Source: Planococcus sp. A6 (GTDB taxonomy: Bacteria; Bacillota; Bacilli; Bacillales_A; Planococcaceae). From it: 64,000 nucleotides of DNA. Position 1 is the first letter of the stretch, and the number at the start of each line of letters is the position of its first letter. The stretch is taken from the NCBI RefSeq assembly GCF_028823615.1, contig NZ_JAPEHT010000002.1, positions 1-64,000 of the forward strand. The letters run 5' to 3'. Shown piece by piece: positions 30,401 to 38,333 of this stretch. The position numbers and the translations under genes are program-made. The notes under the pieces were generated by a model. It did not search any database. It was not told the DNA's origin and was given only the letters and a program-made list of their open reading frames with translations.

Positions 30401-30815
30401 AGGCGCAATGAACTTTGAATTTAAGATGCCTAAGGAATTGGCGGGGCAATTCTCCGAAAAGAACATGAAGATGGCGAGGCAAAAAGCGGTTGAAGCGGCA
30501 GGGATGGTATGGGCTGATGAAACCAAGGAGATCGTCATGGAAGACGACCATATCGACACTTCCCTTTTTATCAACTCTATCGGCTACGTGACCAACGTCT
30601 CTGGAAAGAAAGACGGTCCGAAGGCGACTGAAGCGGATGTGGTTTATGAAATGGTCGAAGAGAACGAACAAACCACCTTGAAAATCGGCTCATCTGTTCC
30701 ATACGCTCCTTATCTTGAAAAGAAATACAACGTAATGGCTCGCGGGTTGGACCGGGCACAGGACCGGATGAACCGAGTGGGCGATCAGCAAATCAAAAGA
30801 ATCTTAGGTATATGA
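30393..30815 (+). CDS. HK97 gp10-like tail component
   Basis: 140 residues from the ATG at 30393 (GTG at 30384 is an alternative). FEFKMPKELAGQFSEKNMKM, then KIGSSVPYAPYLEKKYNVMA carries the conserved YAPYLE motif of HK97 gp10-family proteins. The family sits between stopper and tail terminator and probably helps join head and tail. Confidence 0.85.
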   Translation: MAEGAMNFEFKMPKELAGQFSEKNMKMARQKAVEAAGMVWADETKEIVMEDDHIDTSLFINSIGYVTNVSGKKDGPKATEADVVYEMVEENEQTTLKIGSSVPYAPYLEKKYNVMARGLDRAQDRMNRVGDQQIKRILGI

Positions 30816-30825
30816 GGTGGGTTAA

Positions 30826-31179
30826 ATGATTGCTTATAAAGATCCGATTCCTCCGGTACGAAGATTCTTTGATGACCGTACCGATTATCATGTCGATGCG
30901 AATACTTTTCAATCCAACATTCAAGAAGGCCTACTCGTCCGCTCTGCGGGCGGTGTAGGCTTTTCTCGTATCCAAATGATCTATCGCTCGCCTGATGAAG
31001 CAGCAGCAATGGCTGGGCTCATTAGAGCGATGGTTTTGTTGGAGAGGGAAGCGGCAAGCATCGATGAGTTGAGGGGCACCTGGTGCGAACGCGAAGGCAA
31101 CCCGATACCATCCAAAGACGGTGAGACCGGTTCGTTTGAAGCGTGGGTCTATATGAGACTCGAACATATTGAAGCATAG
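30826..31179 (+). CDS. Probable tail terminator protein
   Basis: 117 residues, AGGTGGG ribosome site. Position (after gp10-like, before tail tube) and size fit a tail terminator. Landmarks VRSAGGVGFSRIQMIYRSPD and FEAWVYMRLEHIEA. No strong motif; assigned from gene order. Confidence 0.6.
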   Translation: MIAYKDPIPPVRRFFDDRTDYHVDANTFQSNIQEGLLVRSAGGVGFSRIQMIYRSPDEAAAMAGLIRAMVLLEREAASIDELRGTWCEREGNPIPSKDGETGSFEAWVYMRLEHIEA

Positions 31180-31190
31180 GAGGAAATAAG

Positions 31191-31424
31191 ATGGCAGAAA
31201 ATAAGCAGGAAAAGAAAGCACCTGAGCTAAACAAGATCGTTTGCAAAGGCCCGAAGGAAAAGAATACCGGGGTCGCCGCTTTGCGAGTGCAAACTGGCAT
31301 GAAAAAGAACGAAAAGGCGGATATTTACGATGGGCAAACGCTCATTGTAGACCGTGATGTTTCGAAGGAAGTCGCAGATAAATTGTTGCAGATGGATTCT
31401 TGGAAATTTGAGGAGGTTAAATAA
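31191..31424 (+). CDS. 77-residue tail-region protein
   Basis: MAENKQEKKAPELNKIVCKG, then GMKKNEKADIYDGQTLIVDR and a C-terminal helix. Small, basic; overlaps the tail tube gene start by one base. Function unknown, presumably virion or assembly related. Confidence 0.6.
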   Translation: MAENKQEKKAPELNKIVCKGPKEKNTGVAALRVQTGMKKNEKADIYDGQTLIVDRDVSKEVADKLLQMDSWKFEEVK

Positions 31425-32239
31425 TGGCACCAGATATTCATAAAGTTAATTCAGAGAACTTTGTTGGCGGCCCGGGTCGCCTAGTAGTCGCAGATCTTAA
31501 CGTTGCAGCTCCGACGCGCATCAGCGATGTCATGGACACGTCATCGCCTTTCGAATTGAAAGCAGGATGGCGCGATCTTGGCGCGACGAGCGAAGGAATC
31601 GCAATTTCTCGAGGCTTTACCACTGAAGATTTCGAAGTGGATCAAATTATGGGAGCAGCTGACACGGAAGTGACAAGCTACGCACACTCCCTCACGACTA
31701 GCCTGGCGGAGAACACGCTCGTCAATCGTCAGCTCGCATTGGTCGGTGGTGAGATCATTGAAACTACTGCTGAAATCGGCACGACGCAAGTGCTGGCCGG
31801 CGCTCTTGCTGCAGGGGCAAAAATTATTACCCTTACGACTCCTGACGCTGAATTCAAAGTCGGAGGATGGGTCGAGTTTACAGGCGGCGAACTGAAGAAA
31901 ATCGCATCCGTTAACGAAGGCACAGTGGTACTCGAAACGGGCGTTGAAAAAGCCTATGAGATCACTGATTCGGTTTCTCCAGTCCTTGCATTGCCGACTA
32001 AGCGTATTGGTTACGGGACAAAGCGCGATGTGCCCTATCACCGCTATGCATTGATCAGCCAGAAGAAAGACGGCTCGTTGTACATGGCTGTTATCCGCAA
32101 AGTACAAGTCACAGGCGACGACAAGGAGCAAAGCTTCAACAAAAACAAACGCCTATTGCCACTTTCACTTACAGCATTCCCAGAAGACGGTGTTGCTGAT
32201 GATGAAAACGTTTATTACGAAATCGAAGAATCTATTTAA
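31424..32239 (+). CDS. Major tail (tube) protein
   Basis: 271 residues. VNSENFVGGPGRLVVADLNV near the start and SEGIAISRGFTTEDFEVDQI are usual in Gram-positive siphovirus tube proteins, followed by an Ala/Thr-rich beta region and GYGTKRDVPYHRYALISQKK. It lies between the terminator and the chaperone pair, as the tube gene should. The middle segment (about 125-185) looks like an inserted Ig-like beta module. Confidence 0.85.
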   Translation: MAPDIHKVNSENFVGGPGRLVVADLNVAAPTRISDVMDTSSPFELKAGWRDLGATSEGIAISRGFTTEDFEVDQIMGAADTEVTSYAHSLTTSLAENTLVNRQLALVGGEIIETTAEIGTTQVLAGALAAGAKIITLTTPDAEFKVGGWVEFTGGELKKIASVNEGTVVLETGVEKAYEITDSVSPVLALPTKRIGYGTKRDVPYHRYALISQKKDGSLYMAVIRKVQVTGDDKEQSFNKNKRLLPLSLTAFPEDGVADDENVYYEIEESI

Positions 32240-32257
32240 CTGGGAGGAAAATCATTC

Positions 32258-32767
32258 ATGGCTAAGAACAAACTGAAATCGCTCGATATTAATCCAATTA
32301 TCGGAACTGTCAACATCACAGGTGAGGAAACGTCATTCGACGTTCCTCGCCTTGATTTAAAAAAGATTATCGGAATCGTAAAGTTCATTGGTACCGATGG
32401 TGTGCGCATTTACAGTCGCGTTCGAGAAACACTGAAGAACGACGAAATTTCGAGTTTAGAACGCATCGTCGCTGTAGTTGATGAATTAAAAGACGAGCAA
32501 TTGATTCGCGTCATCGCGATCATCCTTGAAGTAGATGACGAAGAGGCATTGAAGCTCGATCTAAACGAAATGCTTGATGTTCTGATTCTATTAGTGGAAA
32601 ACACGAACCTAAGCAAAACTTTTACTCAAGTCCGGCACCTAGCGAACAAGATGTATGGGGTGGAAATTCCGGACATGCAAACAGTGATTCAGCAGTGGAT
32701 GGAAGAGCGGTTCCCAGAAGCGGAGGAGAATCAACCGGAGGAAGTGAGAGCGGAAGTCAGCGATTAA
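32258..32767 (+). CDS. Tail assembly chaperone (G-type)
   Basis: 169 residues. It is acidic and helical (ALKLDLNEMLDVLILLVENT; VIQQWMEERFPEAEENQPEE). It lies between tube and tape-measure genes and overlaps a second frame (32695-33093) by about 70 bases in the -1 register, the hallmark of the G/GT arrangement. Wraps the tape measure protein before tail polymerisation. Confidence 0.82.
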   Translation: MAKNKLKSLDINPIIGTVNITGEETSFDVPRLDLKKIIGIVKFIGTDGVRIYSRVRETLKNDEISSLERIVAVVDELKDEQLIRVIAIILEVDDEEALKLDLNEMLDVLILLVENTNLSKTFTQVRHLANKMYGVEIPDMQTVIQQWMEERFPEAEENQPEEVRAEVSD

Positions 32768-33093
32768 CATACGACGAGCTGATAGATAAAATCATTGATC
32801 AGATTGGCTTTGTTTCTTCGCATTTTGGCTACAAAGAAGAATATGTTTTGGAGCATACCCTCGAATGGCTGAATCGGAAAGCAGAGCAAGCTCATGAAGA
32901 GAAGTATTCTGAGAGCCGGAAGCGGACCATCGAGAATCATAAGGGCTTAATGCTGCTGGTAGATAGTTTGTTCAACCAGGGCAAAAACTTTAATGAATTG
33001 GTTCCTACGTATGAAGAGACACAACAAAAGAAAAAAGCAGAGCCAAAGAAAGAAGAATTTGTTGGCGGAAATTGGTGGAAGTCGGGAGAGTAA
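32695..33093 (+). CDS. Tail assembly chaperone T part (probable -1 frameshift product)
   Basis: The coding character begins around 32765 (LTYDELIDKIIDQIGFVSSH) and continues with WLNRKAEQAHEEKYSESRKR and a basic end. The part upstream within the G overlap (Gly/Ser-rich) is likely not an independent start because no ribosome site is visible. It is in the -1 register to G, as in lambda G/GT. No canonical XXXYYYZ slippery heptamer is seen in the overlap, so the slip site is unknown. Confidence 0.7.
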   Translation: MDGRAVPRSGGESTGGSESGSQRLTYDELIDKIIDQIGFVSSHFGYKEEYVLEHTLEWLNRKAEQAHEEKYSESRKRTIENHKGLMLLVDSLFNQGKNFNELVPTYEETQQKKKAEPKKEEFVGGNWWKSGE

Positions 33094-33132
33094 TTCCGGC
33101 TTTTTTATTTTGCCAAAGAAAGGAGGGAGAAT

Positions 33133-36100
33133 ATGGCCACAGGTGGTAGAAGTAATATCGAAGTTACAGCCAATACGAAGAAGGCTCGTAAGACCATGGG
33201 CGATTTTTTCCGCGATATGGAGAATGTCGGGAAGAAATCACTCCAAGTTCTGAATGCGATTGATCCATTCGACGACTTATCTACTAGCGCAAAGAAAACG
33301 ACTGGCGACATGAAAAAGGTCAGCGATTCAGCTAAGAAGCTTGATGGTGAGCTGGATAAGCTCGGCGATGGAAACAAGCTCGATGAAATGGGTCGAGATG
33401 TAAAGAAAGCGGATAAACACATGGATGAGCTGGAAGACGCGGCTAAAGATGTAGACGATGCGCTGGAAGATGCCACGGGCGAAATGAAGGACTTCGGTGA
33501 TGCAGCTGTCAAAGAAACTGGCGCAGCAGAAGGAAGTGTCGGGAAACTCAGTGGCAAGTTGAAAACATTTGTTGGCGTACTTGCAGCGGGTTTCGCAGTT
33601 GATAAGATAAAAGACTTCGGTTTTGAACTCGCAGCAACTGCAGGCTCAGCCCAGGCAGTAGAAGCGCAATTTTCTACGGTCTTCGGCGATATGCAAGGCG
33701 AAGCTGCGGAGAGTCTATCTGCTATTTCTGGCGAAGCATCCATCCTCGAAAACCGTATGAAAGAAAGCTTCACAAAAATCGCAGCATTCGCCAAAACAGG
33801 CGGAATGGACACTGCAGATTCGTTGAACTTAGCCGACCGCTCGATGAGAGCGATTGCCGATAGTGCGGCGTTTTATGACAGATCACTCGAGGACACGACA
33901 GAAAGCCTGCAGTCATTTTTGAAAGGGAACTATGAGAACGATGCGGCTCTTGGGCTCTCTGCCACTGAAACAAGCCGTAATGCAGCGGCAAATGAGCTTT
34001 ATGGGAAGTCATTTAATGATTTGGACGAAGCTCAGAAGCAATTGACGCTCTTGCAAATGGTTGAAGATGCAAACAAAGTTTCCGGCGCACTTGGACAAGC
34101 GGCCCGCGAATCTGACGGATGGGAAAACGTCATGGGTAACATGAGCCAAGCCTGGGAAGACTTCAAAGCTAAGATTGGAGCGCCAGTGCTTGGAATCGCC
34201 GTTAAAGGCATTCAAGCTGCTACAGGAGCGCTTCAAAAAATCGATGCAGATGCTATTGGCGATAAAATTGGCGCAACGTTTGACTGGGTTAGTGGAGCAA
34301 TAGGTCGCGCAAAAGACGCAATCGAACCATTCCGCAATGCGTTTGGCGCTTTGAAAGATGTGATTAGTGGCGAGGATGAAACTGTCGAAAACATCTTTTG
34401 GGCTTGGGGTCTCGGTCCAGATACTTGGTCTGGAGTCACATCAGCAATCCAATCTATGAAAGATACATTCATCGATTTCAAGAATTCGATCATGCCAATA
34501 CTGAAGCAGGCAGGCGATTATGTTCAGCAGTACTTAATAGATTTATGGCCAAAAGTGCAAACCGGTGTCGGCATAGCGCTTAGCTTTGTCGCCGGCTATA
34601 TTCAAACCTTACGTGATAATTGGGACAAGCATGGACCCGCTATTTTCAATCGAGTAAAGGAAGTCTTAATTGACCTATGGCCGTCAGTGAAGTCTGCGGT
34701 GTCTGGGGTCGTCTCCTTTATAGGCAACATGGTAGGAAAGATAGTGGCTTTTTGGCAGTCAGACGGACAGCAGATTATGGATGCCGTTCGAAACGTTTTT
34801 GATTTTATTCTTAATATAATCGAATTTGTTATGCCGTTTGTGCTTGCGCTCATTAAGTCCGTATGGGGGAATATTCAGGGCGTCATTACCGGGGCGCTAG
34901 ATATCATTATGGGCGTCGTGAAGATTTTCTCTGGTCTTTTCACCGGTGACTTCAAGAAAATGTGGGAGGGTGTGAAGCAGCTATTCTTCGGAGCTGTTAA
35001 TTTCATCTGGAATTTTGTTCAGCTGACTTTCTACGGGAAGATTCTCGGAGGAGCGAAGGCTTTCATCCTATCTTTCCGAACGTTCTTTGCGAGTATGTGG
35101 CAAGCGATAGTCACGCTCTTCAAGGGAAATACAACAGCAGCATTCAACATGGTCAAGTCTGCTTGGTTTCTTATTTACAATACAACAAAAGCAACCTTTA
35201 CGAATGTGATCAATTTCTTTAAGAGTATTTGGTCTACTCTGAAGAGCATTACGAGCGGAACAATCAACTTCCTCAAGACAGCTTTTACTACCGGATTTAG
35301 TGCTATGTTCCGCACGGTAAAAACTGGACTCGGTAATATCAAGTCTTGGTTCACCAATATATTTCGAGATGTTTACGATGCCGTGAAAGGCCGTTTTTCT
35401 GACATTGTGGCTTTGGCAAAAGGACTACCAAAACGTATTGGTGATGGTATAGGGAAGATGGCATCCAAGGTTAGTAACGGTGTCACCAAAGTTGCTAATA
35501 CTTTAGCTTCTAAACTTGGGGATGGAGTAAATGGTGTCATTAGCGGAATCAACGGAGTGCTTGAAAAAATAGGCGTGAAGGAAAAGAATTTCGTGCCATT
35601 GTGGAACGTTCCACAGTATGCTCACGGCACTAAAGACCATCCTGGCGGATTAGCTAAAGTAAATGACGGAAAAGGTGCTAACGCGGGTCCGGAACTTATC
35701 ATAAATCCCGATGGCAGTGCAGGCATGATGAAAGGAAAAGATGTTATAGGTAATTTCGCCAAAGGAACACAGGTGCTTTCGGCGATTAATACGAAGAAAT
35801 TTCTCCAAAGCATACCCGCATATAACAACGGAAAAGGCATCTTAAACTCCTTGCTAAGCAAAGGTAAAGATGTAGCTAGTCATGTTTGGGAAGGTGGAAA
35901 AGACTTCGGAAAGAAAGTCGTAAATACGGCGATAGATGTCTTCGATTACATTAAAAAGCCTGGTAAATTACTAGATCTTGTGCTCGATGGTCTTGGGATT
36001 AAAAAGCCAAGCGGTAGCGGCTTTATAGCAAACATGGCCAAAGGCGCCTGGAACAAAGTGAAATCCGGTGCAGTCGGTTTTGTAAAAGGCAAACTAGACG

Positions 36101-36900
36101 GGTTCGGCGATGATGGTGGTCCAGCTCCTGGCTTCGGTCGTCTCTTCGGGAAATCATCCAGCTATGGTTGGCGGATGCACCCGATCCTCAAGAAACGAAT
36201 CTTCCATAACGGAGCTGACTATCCGGCGCCTGCAGGAGCACTAATCAAGGCACAGGCCGCTGGTAAAGTAATTCAGTCGGCGTTTCATTCTATCCGTGGT
36301 AACTATGTGCGAATTAAATCGGGCATCATGGAGCGGATCTATCAGCATAACCAGCGAAACTTGGTTAATGCTGGCGACATGGTACGTAAGGGGCAAGGAA
36401 TCGGTACTGTCGGTTCAACTGGACGCTCAACCGGTCCCCATTTGCACTATGAGGTGCTACGGAATGGCAAGAACATAAACCCGGAAGGCTTCTTCAAAGG
36501 CGGCATCGTGAAAGCGAAGCAGCTGGCGTGGATTGCTGAGAAGGGCATGGAGGCCATCATCCCATTGGTAACAAACCGTGCTGAAGGGATTGACCTTTGG
36601 AAACGGGTCGGTCAACACTTTGGGTTTGATATGGATTCGATGTTGAATTCAGGAGACTACGATGTAAGTTATGCCGGCAACGGTACCGCAGCACTCGATA
36701 GCGCCTCATCTGTTGGGTCGAGCATCAAGCAGAGCTTTGGCTCAAGTCAGAAGACTGGCTCTAATCAGCCGATTCACCTGACAGTCAGTGTGCCGCTTAA
36801 TGATCGAGTGCTTGTTGAAGAGACATTTGAATTAACGCACGAAATGATTGAACAGAAAAAAGGTATCGAAAAACAAGGGAGAAGGGGGAAAACCTTTTGA
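33133..36900 (+). CDS. Tape measure protein with C-terminal M23 peptidase
   Basis: 1255 residues, AGGAGG upstream. The N-terminal third has coiled coil and Lys/Asp-rich helices, the middle (about 450-740) several hydrophobic helices alternating with amphipathic ones, and a Gly-rich stretch lies near 900-990. Residues about 1005-1125 form an M23/LytM endopeptidase: YGWRMHP, HNGAD (His1025, Asp1029) and GPHLHYEV (His1103, His1105), so all four zinc/catalytic positions are kept. The protein sets tail length; the peptidase probably opens the cell wall during DNA entry. A disordered end precedes the last 40 residues. Confidence 0.93.
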   Translation: MATGGRSNIEVTANTKKARKTMGDFFRDMENVGKKSLQVLNAIDPFDDLSTSAKKTTGDMKKVSDSAKKLDGELDKLGDGNKLDEMGRDVKKADKHMDELEDAAKDVDDALEDATGEMKDFGDAAVKETGAAEGSVGKLSGKLKTFVGVLAAGFAVDKIKDFGFELAATAGSAQAVEAQFSTVFGDMQGEAAESLSAISGEASILENRMKESFTKIAAFAKTGGMDTADSLNLADRSMRAIADSAAFYDRSLEDTTESLQSFLKGNYENDAALGLSATETSRNAAANELYGKSFNDLDEAQKQLTLLQMVEDANKVSGALGQAARESDGWENVMGNMSQAWEDFKAKIGAPVLGIAVKGIQAATGALQKIDADAIGDKIGATFDWVSGAIGRAKDAIEPFRNAFGALKDVISGEDETVENIFWAWGLGPDTWSGVTSAIQSMKDTFIDFKNSIMPILKQAGDYVQQYLIDLWPKVQTGVGIALSFVAGYIQTLRDNWDKHGPAIFNRVKEVLIDLWPSVKSAVSGVVSFIGNMVGKIVAFWQSDGQQIMDAVRNVFDFILNIIEFVMPFVLALIKSVWGNIQGVITGALDIIMGVVKIFSGLFTGDFKKMWEGVKQLFFGAVNFIWNFVQLTFYGKILGGAKAFILSFRTFFASMWQAIVTLFKGNTTAAFNMVKSAWFLIYNTTKATFTNVINFFKSIWSTLKSITSGTINFLKTAFTTGFSAMFRTVKTGLGNIKSWFTNIFRDVYDAVKGRFSDIVALAKGLPKRIGDGIGKMASKVSNGVTKVANTLASKLGDGVNGVISGINGVLEKIGVKEKNFVPLWNVPQYAHGTKDHPGGLAKVNDGKGANAGPELIINPDGSAGMMKGKDVIGNFAKGTQVLSAINTKKFLQSIPAYNNGKGILNSLLSKGKDVASHVWEGGKDFGKKVVNTAIDVFDYIKKPGKLLDLVLDGLGIKKPSGSGFIANMAKGAWNKVKSGAVGFVKGKLDGFGDDGGPAPGFGRLFGKSSSYGWRMHPILKKRIFHNGADYPAPAGALIKAQAAGKVIQSAFHSIRGNYVRIKSGIMERIYQHNQRNLVNAGDMVRKGQGIGTVGSTGRSTGPHLHYEVLRNGKNINPEGFFKGGIVKAKQLAWIAEKGMEAIIPLVTNRAEGIDLWKRVGQHFGFDMDSMLNSGDYDVSYAGNGTAALDSASSVGSSIKQSFGSSQKTGSNQPIHLTVSVPLNDRVLVEETFELTHEMIEQKKGIEKQGRRGKTF

Positions 36901-38333
36901 GTACAATGGAATTCAATCATGTTAGAAAAGATTATTTGTCTATTGCTCGCGATTGGTCTCTCCCGGCTTGGGCTCCTATTAGACGAGAGTACATGGAGAT
37001 ACCTGAAAGGCCAGGCGGGGAACAAACGCAGATGGAAACAGAGATGCGAAGGTTCCCCCTTCCTATCATTATTCATGCAAAGACGTTCGAAGAAAAAGAG
37101 GCGTTCCTGGAGGACATGGCCAGTTGGCTAATCCATAAGGACCCAAAGCCTTTGAAGTTTACCAAGTACCCGAACCGTACGCTGTACGCTCAAATAGAGG
37201 GTGCGCCAGACTTTTCTGAGATGTTGAAGAATGGCAAGGGCACGCTGCAAATTGTTTGTCCGGATCCGTATAAGCACGGACCAACGCAAACTGATCCATT
37301 TAAGAATGGGATGCTTGAAATTACGAATAACGGAACCGTTCCCGTTTATCCGATTATCCGAGCCAAAGTTCTTGAGGACATAACGCACTTGCAGCTATTC
37401 GATAGCAAACGTTATTTTCAATTGGGAGAGCCGGCACCTATTGGAAGTGTAATTAGACCAAAAGAAGAACGGCTACTGAATGACGCGCTCGATTCTTTGG
37501 TGGGGTGGAGCCCCAGCGGCCAAGAGGTTGACGGCGGCGTTATATCCGGAGCGATGGAGACAAACGGCTATTCATTTGGTGCATCCAATTATGGAGAAAA
37601 AGTAGAAGGATGGCATGGACCGTCACTTAAGATAACTGTTCCCCAAGCGCCGATTACAGATTTTAAAGTAAGAACAAAATTCATTTTTAAGAATCCATCT
37701 TCGGCAGCTCGTGGCAGAATGGAGTTTTATCTAAGAGATGATCAATCACAAGATATGGCGAAATTCGCAATGAAACGGACGGGCGGTGGCTCATACGGAA
37801 ATAGCATTGAGGCGAGAGCGGGCGGCGGTACGGATTATAAATACTTCGCAAATTATGCTGGGAAAAAAGGCATTGAGTGGCGAGACTTTGAAGGCATCAT
37901 GGAGTTTTCAAGAGTCGGCAATCTCTGGACTGTCTATACTGCGCTAGTAGATCCTGTCACAAAGACGCACACGGCTAGAGCTACCTTTACACATAGAGAC
38001 ACTCAGAATAAGTATGTGCAGAACTTGGCTCAGATACAGCTTCATGTAGCTCAGAGTGGTGGCACGGAGCCTACAACAATGCGCATAAACCATCTTGAAG
38101 TCTTCCGAATCAATCCAATCACCTTAGAAGAAACCAACGTCATTGCGGTAGCAGACGATGAAATAGAAATCGACTTCAAAAAAGAAAAGATTCGTTTAAA
38201 TGGGGAGTTGCGGCCGGACTTAAAAGCGTTCGGAAGCAACTTCTTTGCTATTCCAACAGGAAAAAACCTCTTTGAAATAGAGCCAGGTACGAGTCTCCAA
38301 GCTACTGCTGAATGGGAAGAGGGATATCTATGA
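36897..38333 (+). CDS. Evolved distal tail protein (Dit) with inserted carbohydrate-binding-like module
   Basis: 478 residues, about twice a classical Dit; TTG start overlapping the tape measure stop, with GAAGGGGG nine bases upstream. N-terminal Dit landmarks are RRFPLPIIIHAKTFEEKEAF (belt domain), PLKFTKYPNRTLYAQIEGAP and ITNNGTVPVYPIIRAK. About residues 190-400 form an extra beta-sandwich (FKVRTKFIFKNPSSAARGRM, DYKYFANYAGKKGIEWRDFE) like those in evolved Dits. The protein then returns to Dit-like sequence (IDFKKEKIRLNGELRPDLKA; FFAIPTGKNLFEIEPG). Dit is the hub of the baseplate; the insert could bind cell-wall sugar. Confidence 0.85.
   Translation: MSTMEFNHVRKDYLSIARDWSLPAWAPIRREYMEIPERPGGEQTQMETEMRRFPLPIIIHAKTFEEKEAFLEDMASWLIHKDPKPLKFTKYPNRTLYAQIEGAPDFSEMLKNGKGTLQIVCPDPYKHGPTQTDPFKNGMLEITNNGTVPVYPIIRAKVLEDITHLQLFDSKRYFQLGEPAPIGSVIRPKEERLLNDALDSLVGWSPSGQEVDGGVISGAMETNGYSFGASNYGEKVEGWHGPSLKITVPQAPITDFKVRTKFIFKNPSSAARGRMEFYLRDDQSQDMAKFAMKRTGGGSYGNSIEARAGGGTDYKYFANYAGKKGIEWRDFEGIMEFSRVGNLWTVYTALVDPVTKTHTARATFTHRDTQNKYVQNLAQIQLHVAQSGGTEPTTMRINHLEVFRINPITLEETNVIAVADDEIEIDFKKEKIRLNGELRPDLKAFGSNFFAIPTGKNLFEIEPGTSLQATAEWEEGYL

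Noticed and set aside
33105-33812. 235-codon minus-strand frame opposite the tape measure N-terminus
   Set aside because: Ser/Ala/Phe-rich shadow of the Lys/Asp-rich coiled coil; not supported by a start site or neighbours.
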